Part shown: in pieces, positions 8,675 to 17,500 of the stretch | How the letters are laid out: every line of letters begins with the position of its first letter | Numbering within the stretch: position 1 is the first letter of the stretch | NCBI RefSeq assembly: GCF_011044155.1 | Contig: NZ_CP049056.1 | Location: forward strand, 2,852,001-2,916,000 | DNA length: 64,000 nt | Source: Pikeienuella piscinae | Lineage (GTDB): Bacteria > Pseudomonadota > Alphaproteobacteria > Rhodobacterales > Rhodobacteraceae | Direction of reading: 5' to 3' | Notes under the pieces: generated by a model | Databases searched by the model: none | Seen by the model: the letters and a program-made list of their open reading frames with translations, nothing else | Told to the model about the DNA's origin: nothing | Program-made: the position numbers and the translations under genes

Positions 8675-9127
8675 ATGACCGCCGCACCGAAAATCACAGA
8701 TCCTTGCGCCGATGAAGACAGACCCAACGACCGGGCGGATCGCTGGCTGGCGACAGCCGGGCTGCGTCCGACGCGCCAGCGCCGCGTGTTGGCCGCGCTG
8801 CTGGTCGGCGATGGCCGGCACCGGCACGTGACCGCTGAACGACTGTTCGACGCCGCGCATGCCGCCGGCGCCGCCGTATCGCTCGCCACGGTCTACAACA
8901 CTCTGAAGAGCTTCACGGAGGCGGGCCTTCTGACCGAGATCGCGGTCGATGGTGCGCGAAGTTATTTCGACACGCGAACCGAGGATCACCCACATTTTTT
9001 CTGGGAGGAAGAGGGCCGATTGACCGATGCGCCGGTCGATTCGGTCCAGTTCTCGCGCCTTCCTGACGCCCCGAAGGACATGCAGGTCGCCAAGATCGAT
9101 GTGGTGATCCGCCTCCGCCGGCGCTGA
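8675..9127 (+). CDS. irr: iron response regulator Irr (Fur family)
   Basis: A 150-aa Fur-superfamily regulator. LRPTRQRRVLAALLVGDGRHR followed by HVTAERLF and VSLATVYNTLKSF form the winged-helix DNA-binding domain; DHPHFFWEEEG carries the HxH motif of the Irr branch. In alphaproteobacteria Irr represses heme and iron-using genes under iron limitation and is inactivated or degraded in response to heme. The ATG at 8675 gives the usual Irr length; an upstream frame from 8642 adds eleven residues without support. A Rhodobacterales-type irr beside fabA is a common arrangement. Confidence 0.9.
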   Translation: MTAAPKITDPCADEDRPNDRADRWLATAGLRPTRQRRVLAALLVGDGRHRHVTAERLFDAAHAAGAAVSLATVYNTLKSFTEAGLLTEIAVDGARSYFDTRTEDHPHFFWEEEGRLTDAPVDSVQFSRLPDAPKDMQVAKIDVVIRLRRR

Positions 9128-9148
9128 GACGAACGGGAAAGACAAACC

Positions 9149-10099
9149 ATGAAAACCAGGCGACTTGGCCGCACCGGCGCGCGCGTGTCGGAACTCTGCT
9201 TCGGGACGATGTCGTTTGGCGGCGACGCTGACGAGGCCGTATCTGGCGCTCTCTACTCGGCCTGCCGCGATGCGGGCGTGGACTTCTTCGATTGCGCCGA
9301 TGTCTACGCCGGCGGAAGGTCGGAGGAGATTCTCGGGCGACTCATCAAGGGCCATCGCGACGAGGTCTTCATCACCTCGAAATGCGCCATGGGCCCGCAT
9401 AAGGGCGCATCGCGCCGGACAATCCGGCTCTCCTGCGAGGCCAGCCTCAGGCGACTCGGCGTCGATCGGATCGATCTCTATTTTATGCATGTGTTCGACG
9501 AGACCGTGCCGCTCGAAGAGACGCTTCGCGCGCTCGAGGATCTTCGCGCCGCCGGAAAGGTTGCGCATATCGGTTGTTCGAACTACGCCGCATGGCAGAT
9601 CGCCAAGGCGAACGGCATCGCAGCCCGCGAAGGATTTGCGCCCTTCGAGGTGATTCAGCCAATGTACAACCTGATCAAGCGTCAGGCGGAAGTGGAGATC
9701 CTGCCTCTGGCGATGGCCGAGGATCTCGGCGTGATCTCCTACGGGCCGGGGGCCGGCGGACTGCTGACCGGGAAATACGTGCAGGGCGCGGATGGGCGCT
9801 TCTCGGTGAATCAGGATTATCAGAAGCGTTATGGCGACGCATGGTTCCATGACGTCGCCGCTGCGTTCGCGGCGTTCGCTGCGGATCGCGGCGTCCACCC
9901 GATGACGTTGGCGGTCGCATGGGCGAAGGCGCATCCCGCGATCAGCTGTCCGATCATCGGCGCCCGTTCGGTCGAACAGCTCCGCGCCTCGCTCGACGCG
10001 GCGAATTTCGATATGTCGCCCGAACTACACGCCGAGATCGCGGCGCTTTCCCGCACGCCCTCGCCAGCCACCGACCGGCTGGAGGAGCAGGGCGGCTGA
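9149..10099 (+). CDS. aldo/keto reductase
   Basis: A 316-aa NADPH-dependent aldo/keto reductase with a TIM-barrel fold. The catalytic residues are seen as Asp and Tyr in DCADVYAGG, Lys in FITSKC and His in LYFMH. The cofactor-binding C-terminal region is present (CPIIGARSVEQL). The family reduces aldehydes and ketones; the substrate cannot be told. It follows irr by 21 bases on the same strand and could be cotranscribed. Confidence 0.9.
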   Translation: MKTRRLGRTGARVSELCFGTMSFGGDADEAVSGALYSACRDAGVDFFDCADVYAGGRSEEILGRLIKGHRDEVFITSKCAMGPHKGASRRTIRLSCEASLRRLGVDRIDLYFMHVFDETVPLEETLRALEDLRAAGKVAHIGCSNYAAWQIAKANGIAAREGFAPFEVIQPMYNLIKRQAEVEILPLAMAEDLGVISYGPGAGGLLTGKYVQGADGRFSVNQDYQKRYGDAWFHDVAAAFAAFAADRGVHPMTLAVAWAKAHPAISCPIIGARSVEQLRASLDAANFDMSPELHAEIAALSRTPSPATDRLEEQGG

Positions 10100-10105
10100 G
10101 CGGCC

Positions 10106-10690
10106 CTATTCCGTCGCGCCCGCTTCCTTTTTGACTTCCTTCGCGATCCGCGCGCGGGCGCGGGCGATCAGGCGCGCGCGGCGGCGGCGCTGATAGGTCG
10201 CGACCAGCGGCCGCACGATGAAGTAGCTGGCGACGGCGGCGATCAGCCCGGGAATGAGTCCGCCGACGAAATACGGAATCACCAGACTCTTGACGTTCTG
10301 CAGGAGTAGAACCGCCATCTGGTGGAAACCGAGCCCGGTGAAATCCGAATTGATCGGGATGCCCATTATCATGCCGCCGACCTCCAGGCAGATGGCGACG
10401 ATGAAGGGGAATGTCAGCGGATTGCCGAAGAACGTGCCGATGGCGCTGGCGAAAATATTGCCGCGGCAGAGCCAGGCCAGGCCGGCGGCGACGATGAAGT
10501 GAAAGCCGAAGAAGGGTGTGAACGACGTGTAGACGCCGCAGGCGACGCCGAGCGCGATACGTGTCGGGCTGTCCGGCAGCCGCTGCATCCGGTGACGCCA
10601 ATAGTCGATCACTCGCCGCCACCCCATCCGCGGCGCGATAAAGGCTCTCACCAATTCCGCGATCGGTCGCTTTTCGCGGCGCTTGAACAC
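10106..10690 (-). CDS. DUF2062 domain-containing membrane protein
   Basis: A 194-aa protein with the DUF2062 pattern: an N-terminal basic segment, then GVACGVYTSFTPFFGFH and IGTFFGNPLTFPF inside two or three membrane segments, another hydrophobic stretch near residue 140, and an Arg-rich C-terminal tail. The molecular function of this family is not established. The start codon appears to be GTG at 10690. It lies about 90 bases downstream of the Rel/SpoT gene on the same strand. Confidence 0.8.
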   Translation of the reverse strand: MFKRREKRPIAELVRAFIAPRMGWRRVIDYWRHRMQRLPDSPTRIALGVACGVYTSFTPFFGFHFIVAAGLAWLCRGNIFASAIGTFFGNPLTFPFIVAICLEVGGMIMGIPINSDFTGLGFHQMAVLLLQNVKSLVIPYFVGGLIPGLIAAVASYFIVRPLVATYQRRRRARLIARARARIAKEVKKEAGATE

Positions 10691-10778
10691 TGGCTCGCCT
10701 CTTCAGATCGTTCCCACTGGCGGCCCAAACGGCCGCCTCGCCCACATCAACCCCGATAGACCAGCCAGCGCCGGCGCG

Positions 10779-12953
10779 CTATGCCGAAAGGTGCTGGGGT
10801 TCTTCAACCTCCGCCTGTTTCAGGGGCGGCGCAGGCTGGCGCGTGCGATGCACGTCGGTGACGATGGTCTGTGCTTCAAGAGCGCTCAGGATCGCGCTCA
10901 TGTGCTTCACGTCCTTGACCGTCAGGCTGATGCGCAAGCGCCAGAAATCCGGCATCCGCGCCAGCGTCGTGATGTTCTCGATATTCGCCCGGTGTTCGCC
11001 GACGAGCGTGGCGATCGCACCGAGCGCGCCGGCCTGGTTGGCCAGTGTCACTTCGATGGAGGTGGAGCGACCGCCGAGTTGCGCGGCGTCTTCGTCCCAT
11101 CTGAGGTCGATCCAGCGTTCGGGGTGCTCCTCGTGAGCCACAAGGCCGGCGCAGTCGATGCAATGCGCCTCGATACCGCGCTTGCCGCGGATGCCGACGA
11201 TGCGCTCGCCCGGAATCGGCTCGCAACATGTGGCGAAGCTGAACTCAAGCCCGGCCGGCGCGCCGACGACGAGCCGGTGCGGACGCCCCGTCGCGTCCTC
11301 CGGCTCCGCCGCTTCGGTCTCCAGGATGCCGGGATAGACTGCGGCGACCAGACGGCGCCCGGAAAGCTCGGCGGCGCCGAGAGCGGCGAGCAGGTTTTCG
11401 ACCGCAGCGAAGCCGAGCTTGCGCGCAGCGGTCTGCAGCGCCTTCGATCCGCCGTCTAGCTTGCGGCGTTCGAAGGCCAGGCGAGCGATCTCTTTGCCGA
11501 GCCGGATATGCTCGTCCCGTTCTTCTTCGCGCAGCGCCCGGCGGATCGCGGCGCGGGCGCGTCCGGTCTTCGCCATGTCCATCCAGACCGGGCTGGGGCG
11601 GGAGCTTTCGACTCTGATGATCTCCACCGACTGCCCGTTCCGAAGCCGGGTCCAGAGCGGAACGCGCGCGCCGTCGACCTTGGCGCCGACGCAACTGTCG
11701 CCGATCCGGGTGTGGATCGCATACGCGAAATCGATCGGCGTCGCCCCGCGCGGCAAGCCGTACACGTCGCCCTTCGGCGTGAAGCAGAACACCTGGTCGT
11801 GGAACATGTCGAGCTTGACCTGTTCAAGAAACTCCCGCGGCGCGTCGCCCTTCTCCATTCTTTCGACCAGACCTGAAAGCCAGTGAAAGGGATCGACCGC
11901 GAACGGGTTCTGGCTTCTCCGCCCTTCCTTGTAGGCCCAGTGCGCGGCGACGCCGGTCTCAGCGACCTCGTGCATTTCGCGCGTGCGGATCTGGATCTCG
12001 ACCCGGCTCGCGGCCGGCCCGTAGACGGTGGTGTGAAGGCTCCGATAGCCGTTGGATTTCGGCCCTGAAATATAATCCTTCATCCGCTCCGGCACGACGC
12101 GCATGGCGGTATGCACGGCGCCGAGCGCGTTGTAGCAGGCGGGAATATCGCGGGTGATGATGCGAAAGCCGTAGATGTCGGAAAGCTGGCCGAAGCCGAT
12201 CTGCTTTTCCTCCATCTTCCGCCAGATCGAATAGGGTTTCTTCTCCCGCCCCTCCACTTCGGAGGAGACCCCGGCCTCGTAAAGCGCCTGTTCGATCGCT
12301 GTCTTGATGCGCGGGATGAGATCGCCGGTCTCCTTCCGCAGCTTCAGGAAGCGGCGCATGATCGAGGTGCGCGCCTCCGGGTTCAGTTCCTCGAAGGCGA
12401 GGTCCTCCAGCTCTTCGCGCATCTGCTGCATGCCCATGCGCCCGGCGAGCGGGGCGAAAATATCCATCGTCTCGCGGGCGATGCGCGCGCGTTTCTCCGG
12501 GCGCAGCGCATTGAGCGTCCGCATGTTGTGGGTTCGGTCGGCGAGCTTGACCAGAAGGACGCGCACGTCGCGCGACATGGCGATCAGGAGTTTCCTGAAA
12601 TTCTCCGCCTGCTCGGTTTCCCGACTGGCGAGCTCGAGCTTGTTGAGCTTGGTGACGCCATCGACGAGTTCGGCGATCTCGGCGCCGAACAGCTCCGTGA
12701 TCTCGGCGAAGGTCGCCTCGGTGTCTTCGATCGTGTCATGGAGGAGCGCCGTGACGATGGTCGCGTCGTCGAGCTTCAGCCCGGTGAGGATCGCGGCGAC
12801 CTCCAGCGGGTGTCCGAAATAGGGTTCGCCTGAAGCGCGCTTCTGCGTCGCGTGCGCGCGCGCGCCGTATACATAGGCGCGGTTGAGCAACGCCTCGTCG
12901 GCGCTCGGGTTGTAGGCCCGCACCATTTCGACAAGTTCGAACTGCCGGATCAC
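10779..12953 (-). CDS. relA: bifunctional (p)ppGpp synthetase/hydrolase, RelA/SpoT family
   Basis: A 724-aa long Rel/SpoT homologue that makes and degrades the stringent-response alarmone. Domains in order are a hydrolase HD domain (HATQKRASGEPYFGHP and LLHDTIEDT, both intact), a synthetase domain (YGFRIITRD, KSNGYRSLHTT, QIRTREMHE), a TGS domain (FCFTPKGDVYGLP) and a C-terminal ACT domain (LANQAGALGAIATLVGEH). The intact HDxxED motif supports hydrolase activity, as expected for the single Rsh of alphaproteobacteria. The start is GTG at 12953. rpoZ lies 1.9 kb away, separated by the patatin gene and a gene-poor stretch. Confidence 0.94.
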   Translation of the reverse strand: MIRQFELVEMVRAYNPSADEALLNRAYVYGARAHATQKRASGEPYFGHPLEVAAILTGLKLDDATIVTALLHDTIEDTEATFAEITELFGAEIAELVDGVTKLNKLELASRETEQAENFRKLLIAMSRDVRVLLVKLADRTHNMRTLNALRPEKRARIARETMDIFAPLAGRMGMQQMREELEDLAFEELNPEARTSIMRRFLKLRKETGDLIPRIKTAIEQALYEAGVSSEVEGREKKPYSIWRKMEEKQIGFGQLSDIYGFRIITRDIPACYNALGAVHTAMRVVPERMKDYISGPKSNGYRSLHTTVYGPAASRVEIQIRTREMHEVAETGVAAHWAYKEGRRSQNPFAVDPFHWLSGLVERMEKGDAPREFLEQVKLDMFHDQVFCFTPKGDVYGLPRGATPIDFAYAIHTRIGDSCVGAKVDGARVPLWTRLRNGQSVEIIRVESSRPSPVWMDMAKTGRARAAIRRALREEERDEHIRLGKEIARLAFERRKLDGGSKALQTAARKLGFAAVENLLAALGAAELSGRRLVAAVYPGILETEAAEPEDATGRPHRLVVGAPAGLEFSFATCCEPIPGERIVGIRGKRGIEAHCIDCAGLVAHEEHPERWIDLRWDEDAAQLGGRSTSIEVTLANQAGALGAIATLVGEHRANIENITTLARMPDFWRLRISLTVKDVKHMSAILSALEAQTIVTDVHRTRQPAPPLKQAEVEEPQHLSA

Positions 12954-13715
12954 TTCGTCTCGCTTCGCCCCGCCTTGCCGTTGAAACGCTAATCTAGGCT
13001 TCGAACCTCACAAACGCGAATCGGTATGAAGATTAACGCGCGGGCTTCCAGCGACGCGACGTCGCAGCGGCGAAGAACGGCGCAGAGGCGCGTGTCTTCG
13101 GCGGCGGGTTCACGGATCATCGCGTCCACCCGGCGCCAGCCTCGCCACCAGCCGGCCGGCGCGCGACTCCCTGGCGCGTGACAGGCGCGAGGTCGGTTCT
13201 ACGCGGTCTCGCGCGCGCCACGCGCCACGCGGCCGTGATCGTCGGCCGCCGCGATCGGCAGGCGGGAACCCGCCGAAGCGGAGCCGAAAGGCGCCGGAGC
13301 GGACCGTAGCGCGTGAATCGGGCCGTAGTTGAATATGCGCACATGGGCGACCACCGCCGCAGCGGCGCGACTTTCTGGTCTCGCCGCACGAAGGCCTTCG
13401 TGCCACGTGCGCGCCCTTTCACAATCCGAATAACGGTCTGCGTCAGTTTCGATCCGGTCGAAAAGCTCAGCGACACGACCGATGGAACCGTGTCGCATGT
13501 CGATGAAGCGGCGGGTCTTCTCCGGGTCGAAGCGTTCGATCTGTTTGGCGAACGTCGGCTCAGCGCCGAGAAGGCGCGGGTTCGCAAGCGGCGGCGGGAT
13601 ACGCGTGGCGCTGAGGGCCCCCTCCCGATGCGAGGGAAGATCACTTGAGCGATTGTGCGTCGCAGCATAGTCTTTCGCCCGTTCTCATCCCGAAACGCGA
13701 CACGGAGGCTGCGCC
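12954..13715. other. gene-poor stretch of about 760 bases
   Basis: There is no intact gene between Rel/SpoT and the patatin-like gene. Several long frames overlap on both strands but are Arg-rich and mutually exclusive. The only segment that reads like a real protein is the minus frame described at 13199-13704. The ribosome binding site of the patatin gene (GGAGG, near 13703) is at the right edge. Confidence 0.5.
13199..13704 (-). pseudogene. possible remnant of a phage portal-like (Mu gp29/DUF935) gene
   Basis: The minus frame has no stop from about 13702 down to 13199, but its first start codon is the ATG at 13498. Upstream of that ATG the frame already looks coding (LANPRLLGAEPTFAKQIER), and across it reads FDPEKTRRFIDMRHGSIGR then VAELFDRIETDADRYSD. 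This spacing resembles the N-terminal part of Mu-like portal proteins (a helix, then GD-x-ELFEE-ME-x-DAH). The C-terminal part degenerates into low-complexity sequence. With no start and only about 165 codons it is at best a fragment. No other phage gene is near. Confidence 0.3.
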
Positions 13716-14849
13716 ATGGCTGCTGAAAGTGCGAAGACGCCCGCCAGCGGGGCGCGACGCCGCCGGGCCGCCCCAAAGGCGGGCGGCGGTTCATCGCCGC
13801 ACCGCAAGGCGAAGCATCAGAAGTCGATCAACCTCGCGCTCCAGGGTGGCGGTAGCCACGGCGCCTTCACCTGGGGCGTGCTCGACAAGCTGTTCGAGGA
13901 TGATCGCGTCTGGATCGAGGCGATCAGCGGCACGTCCGCCGGGGCGATGAACGCCGTCGTTACGGCGCAGGGGCTCTACGAGAACGGTCCGGCAGGGGCG
14001 CGCCGGCGTCTTGACGAATTCTGGCGCGCGGTTTCGAAGGCCGGACAGTCGAGCCCGATTCAGCGTTCGATCTGGGCGCAAATGACGGGAGACTGGTCGC
14101 TTGAGACGTCGCCTGGCTATCGCTTCTTCAATGCGCTGAGCGGTCTGGTTTCGCCCTATGATTTCAACCCCGGAAACATCAATCCGCTCCGCGATCTCGT
14201 CGGCGCAATGGTGGATTTCGACAAGGTTCGCGCGTCCGGGGAAATGGCGGTCTATATCGCCGCGACCACCGTGGAGACGGGACGCGTGCGGATATTCGAA
14301 GGCGAAGAAATCACGCTCGATTCGGTCATGGCGTCAGCCTGCCTGCCACAGCTGTTCAAGGCGGTGGAGATCGACGGCAAACATTACTGGGACGGTGGTT
14401 TCATGGGCAACCCGCCGCTCTACCCGTTCTTCTACGACAGTCCGGCGCGGGACATCGTGATCGTTCAGATCAATCCGGTCGTCCGCGAGGGCGAGCCGCG
14501 CACCGCTGCGGAAATCACCAATCGCATGAACGAGATCACCTTCAATTCGGCGCTCCTGCACGAATTGCGCTCTATCGATTTCGTCGCGCGGCTCCTGGAG
14601 GACGGCAAGCTCGATCCGGCGCAGTATCGCAAGATGAACGTCCATATCATCCATTCGCGAAAACGGATGCGTCCGCTGGATGCGTCGTCGAAGATGAACT
14701 CGGAATGGGCGTTCCTGAAACATCTCTTCGAGATCGGCCGCTACGCCGCGACCAATTGGCTAAGGCGGTATTACGACGATGTCGGCGAACGCAGCAGCAT
14801 CGATATCCGCGAGATGTTCCAGGGCCGCCCGGAGCCAAAAGGCGACTGA
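13716..14849 (+). CDS. patatin-like phospholipase family protein
   Basis: A 377-aa lipid acyl hydrolase. The oxyanion-hole motif QGGGSHGAFTWG (residues 43-54), the nucleophile Ser74 in GTSAG, and the catalytic Asp226 in DGG give the full Ser-Asp dyad. The first 35 residues are basic and low-complexity with no signal peptide, so the enzyme is probably cytoplasmic. Related proteins release fatty acids from phospholipids or act in polyhydroxyalkanoate turnover. Upstream GGAGG supports the start. Its 3' end faces rpoZ with a ten-base gap. Confidence 0.9.
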   Translation: MAAESAKTPASGARRRRAAPKAGGGSSPHRKAKHQKSINLALQGGGSHGAFTWGVLDKLFEDDRVWIEAISGTSAGAMNAVVTAQGLYENGPAGARRRLDEFWRAVSKAGQSSPIQRSIWAQMTGDWSLETSPGYRFFNALSGLVSPYDFNPGNINPLRDLVGAMVDFDKVRASGEMAVYIAATTVETGRVRIFEGEEITLDSVMASACLPQLFKAVEIDGKHYWDGGFMGNPPLYPFFYDSPARDIVIVQINPVVREGEPRTAAEITNRMNEITFNSALLHELRSIDFVARLLEDGKLDPAQYRKMNVHIIHSRKRMRPLDASSKMNSEWAFLKHLFEIGRYAATNWLRRYYDDVGERSSIDIREMFQGRPEPKGD

Positions 14850-14859
14850 GCCTTCGCCG

Positions 14860-15216
14860 TCAGGACTGGCTCTGCTCGGCGAGCAGTGCGCGTAGAAGCT
14901 GCTCTTCGCTCAGGTCGTCCGCCGCCGGCTTGTCGCTGTTTTCTTCGCCCATCAGCATCGACATCCGGTCCTCTTCCGGCTCGTCGACCTCGATATGACG
15001 CTGAAGCGCTTCTATCGCCTGCTCGCGCAGATCCTCGACCGGGATTGTCTCTTCGGCGATCTCACGCAGCGCGACGACCGGGTTCTTGTCATTGTCGCGA
15101 TCCAGCGTGAGAGGTGAGCCGGTGGCGATCTCGCGGGCGCGATGCGCGGCCAGCATGACGAGATCGAACCGGTTCGGAACCTTGTCTACGCAGTCTTCGA
15201 CGGTGACGCGGGCCAT
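14860..15216 (-). CDS. rpoZ: DNA-directed RNA polymerase subunit omega
   Basis: A 118-aa omega subunit, beginning [20 protein letters not shown], the conserved opening that contacts the beta-prime subunit, followed by LAAHRAREI and [11 protein letters not shown]. The C-terminal tail is acidic, as in other alphaproteobacteria. Omega helps assemble RNA polymerase and contributes to the ppGpp site. GGAAGGAG lies at good distance from the ATG. It is the last gene of a minus-strand run starting at parA. Confidence 0.94.
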   Translation of the reverse strand: MARVTVEDCVDKVPNRFDLVMLAAHRAREIATGSPLTLDRDNDKNPVVALREIAEETIPVEDLREQAIEALQRHIEVDEPEEDRMSMLMGEENSDKPAADDLSEEQLLRALLAEQSQS

Positions 15217-15297
15217 GAGCGACGCTCCTTCCGGGAATGTCCTTGAAGCGCCGCCATATGGCGCCTCCGGCGTCGGATTGCAAGACCTGCGGCGGCG

Positions 15298-16821
15298 TCA
15301 CTTCTCGGCTGGCGGCGAGGTCGCCGCATCGCCGGAAGACGGCGCGCCGGCGAGCGAAAGCCGCTTCGGCTGCGCCAACTGGTCGCCGACGCGCGGCGCC
15401 TCCAGTAGCCAGAAGAGAAGATTGTCGCCGAAGACCGCGCTCTTGGTGATGTCGACATGCTCTTCGGGCAGCAGCAGCACGGACCGGTATTGCACCGGCG
15501 AACGCAGTCCGAGCGCGTAATCGCCGTCCTGCCGCTCGTCGAGGAGTGAGGACGCGCGGAGCACGACGCCGTCGCCCTCCTCCAGCTTCACGATATCGAC
15601 ATGACCGTTCTCGGGGTCGAACTCGACTGCGGCCGGCGTCTCGAATCCGCCGCCGACGACGAGGTAGAGATCGAGCCATTCGGGCACATCGACCGGCCTG
15701 TCCATCGCCCGCTGAAACTGCTCGGCGCGCGCGAGGATCTTGGCGAGATGGCGCTTGGCGCGGGCGCGCCGGGACGCCGCCGTGGGTTCATCGGGCATGA
15801 GGATCTTCAGGACCGGGTCTTGCGACGGATTGAGGATGCCCCACTCGTAGCGATCCCACATGTCAACGTCGAAGAGACTTACGAACTCGTCCGATCCCTT
15901 GATCTTGACCCGCCGGTGACGGTCCCGCGGGAAAAGCTCATAGGTCGAGACATGCGTGCCCAGGAGCGCCGGCTCATAGGTTGGCTGAAATGGGCCCAGG
16001 GTCTTGCCGTTGACGAGATTTTCGAATGAAAGCACCGATCCGGTGTTCGGCGGCGCGATGAAAATGGCGCGATTCACGTTTTTCGCCCCCGCCCAGGTGA
16101 CTTCAGGGAGCGAGCCGTCCTCGGGCAGATCGGCGCCGCCGTACATGAGATAATAGCGCGCCACGAGACCGCCCATCGAATGAGCGATCAGGTCGAACGT
16201 CACCGGCTTGGGGTCGCCCCCGAAAACGCTCCGCCTCGTCTCTCTCACCTGCTCGTTCTTGCGCTTGACGAAATAGTCGAGGTCGCTCGCCGCTTCGACG
16301 ATGTCGCGCCGCCAGTCATAGGGAAACTCGAAACTGTCGAGATTGATCTCCCGCTCCGTCTTCTCCTCTTCGCGCGTTTCGCGAAAGTCGAAGCCGCCGG
16401 CGATCAAGGTCTCGATCACGCCACGATAGATGTCGAGCTCCACGGGAATGCCGAGGATGGAGGCGCGCGCGACGCGTAGGACGCCGTCCGGTCTGAGATT
16501 GTCGCGGAGCTCCCGGAGCCTCTCATCCCCCTCGCCGATGGGCAGTGCGATGAGGCGGGCGTTTTCAGGATCGTCGGGGTCGACGCTCAACCCGTTGGCG
16601 CCGCCCCACACCACGACGCCTGACTCGGTATCTACCAGACGCGAGCCGAGCGTGCCCGGAATCGAGATGACCGGATTGCGTTCCTGCGACTCGAAACTCG
16701 CCGCCGAATCGTAGAGCGTGTCGAGATTCGGCGCTTTCGGCTCCGGCGCGCAGGCGGAGAGCGGAATCAGAATCCCCAGCGTCCAGCAGCGTCTTGCAAA
16801 TCCGCGCGCGCCCCCTCTCAT
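15298..16821 (-). CDS. lecithin:cholesterol acyltransferase-like lipoprotein
   Basis: A 507-aa alpha/beta-hydrolase. A basic N-terminus, a hydrophobic stretch and a lipobox LSAC (Cys24) predict a lipoprotein in the cell envelope. NPVISIPGTLGSRLVD near residue 50 and FDLIAHSMGGLVARYY with Ser215 match the LCAT family (Pfam LCAT), which moves or hydrolyses acyl chains from phospholipids. An FPYDWR motif before the nucleophile is typical of that family. The substrate is unknown. The gene lies about 80 bases upstream of rpoZ. Confidence 0.8.
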   Translation of the reverse strand: MRGGARGFARRCWTLGILIPLSACAPEPKAPNLDTLYDSAASFESQERNPVISIPGTLGSRLVDTESGVVVWGGANGLSVDPDDPENARLIALPIGEGDERLRELRDNLRPDGVLRVARASILGIPVELDIYRGVIETLIAGGFDFRETREEEKTEREINLDSFEFPYDWRRDIVEAASDLDYFVKRKNEQVRETRRSVFGGDPKPVTFDLIAHSMGGLVARYYLMYGGADLPEDGSLPEVTWAGAKNVNRAIFIAPPNTGSVLSFENLVNGKTLGPFQPTYEPALLGTHVSTYELFPRDRHRRVKIKGSDEFVSLFDVDMWDRYEWGILNPSQDPVLKILMPDEPTAASRRARAKRHLAKILARAEQFQRAMDRPVDVPEWLDLYLVVGGGFETPAAVEFDPENGHVDIVKLEEGDGVVLRASSLLDERQDGDYALGLRSPVQYRSVLLLPEEHVDITKSAVFGDNLLFWLLEAPRVGDQLAQPKRLSLAGAPSSGDAATSPPAEK

Positions 16822-16870
16822 CCCCGCGACCCCCCGATCCGGACTCGTTCTCTGCGCGGACGTTAGCAGA

Positions 16871-17500
16871 TCAACGCATGGGCGGAACAGCCCCTGTCGC
16901 CGCGACCGCGGCGGACAGCCCGGCGGACGGGCTGGTCAGCGCCGGTCGCGACGCGAGCGCCGCCGCTGGCGCCATCGACGCCTGCGCGAGTGCGACAATA
17001 TCGGCGGTCGAACGGTCGATCGCGGCGGCGATGATGTGGGCGTAGGTATCGAGGTCACGCGCTTGAAACGCCGCGAGCGCTCCTTCGATGAACGTGATCG
17101 TCAGCCGTGCGCCGGCGGGTAGAGCGAACCGTTCGAAGATCGCGCGGGTCGGCGCTTCGGTTGTCGGGACGGTGATCAGAACATCGATCAGGCCGCCCTC
17201 CCCGGCGGCGCGCGCCGCTTCCTCGGCCAGCGCGGCGTCCACCCGCACCGCGCCGGCGCGTTCGGCGCCCGCCGCGATCGTGGTGCAGGTGAGCAGAACC
17301 CCGTCAGCGCCGCTTTCCTCCGCCAGCGCGCGGAGCGCGGCGGCCGTCTCCTCGATGATACCCTCGTCGGCCTCGCCGGCGGCGAGGGCGCGCTGCAAGA
17401 GATCCTCGCGAACGCCGTGAATCAGCTCGACACCCGGCGGACATGCGGCGTCGAAGAGCGCGGCGTTGGCGTCAAGCGTGTGCAGACATGCGATTTTCAT
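16871..17500 (-). CDS. Asp/Glu racemase superfamily-like protein lacking the second cysteine
   Basis: A 209-aa protein of the Asp/Glu/hydantoin racemase fold. The first active-site Cys is seen in LLTCTTIAAGAE (Cys72). The C-terminal half, where racemases have a second catalytic Cys, reads IVALAQASM instead. Two-base racemisation is therefore doubtful; single-Cys members of the superfamily include decarboxylases and isomerases. Its ATG overlaps the GNAT stop as ATGA. The C-terminal end is Ala/Ser/Pro-rich. Confidence 0.7.
   Translation of the reverse strand: MKIACLHTLDANAALFDAACPPGVELIHGVREDLLQRALAAGEADEGIIEETAAALRALAEESGADGVLLTCTTIAAGAERAGAVRVDAALAEEAARAAGEGGLIDVLITVPTTEAPTRAIFERFALPAGARLTITFIEGALAAFQARDLDTYAHIIAAAIDRSTADIVALAQASMAPAAALASRPALTSPSAGLSAAVAATGAVPPMR

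Noticed and set aside
8606-9934. 442-codon minus frame across irr and the aldo/keto reductase
   Set aside because: It runs antisense to two well-supported genes and lacks any family motif.
13117-13794. 225-codon minus frame before the patatin gene
   Set aside because: Extremely Arg/Ser-rich, overlaps the patatin start, and lies in a different frame from the more protein-like portal-type segment.
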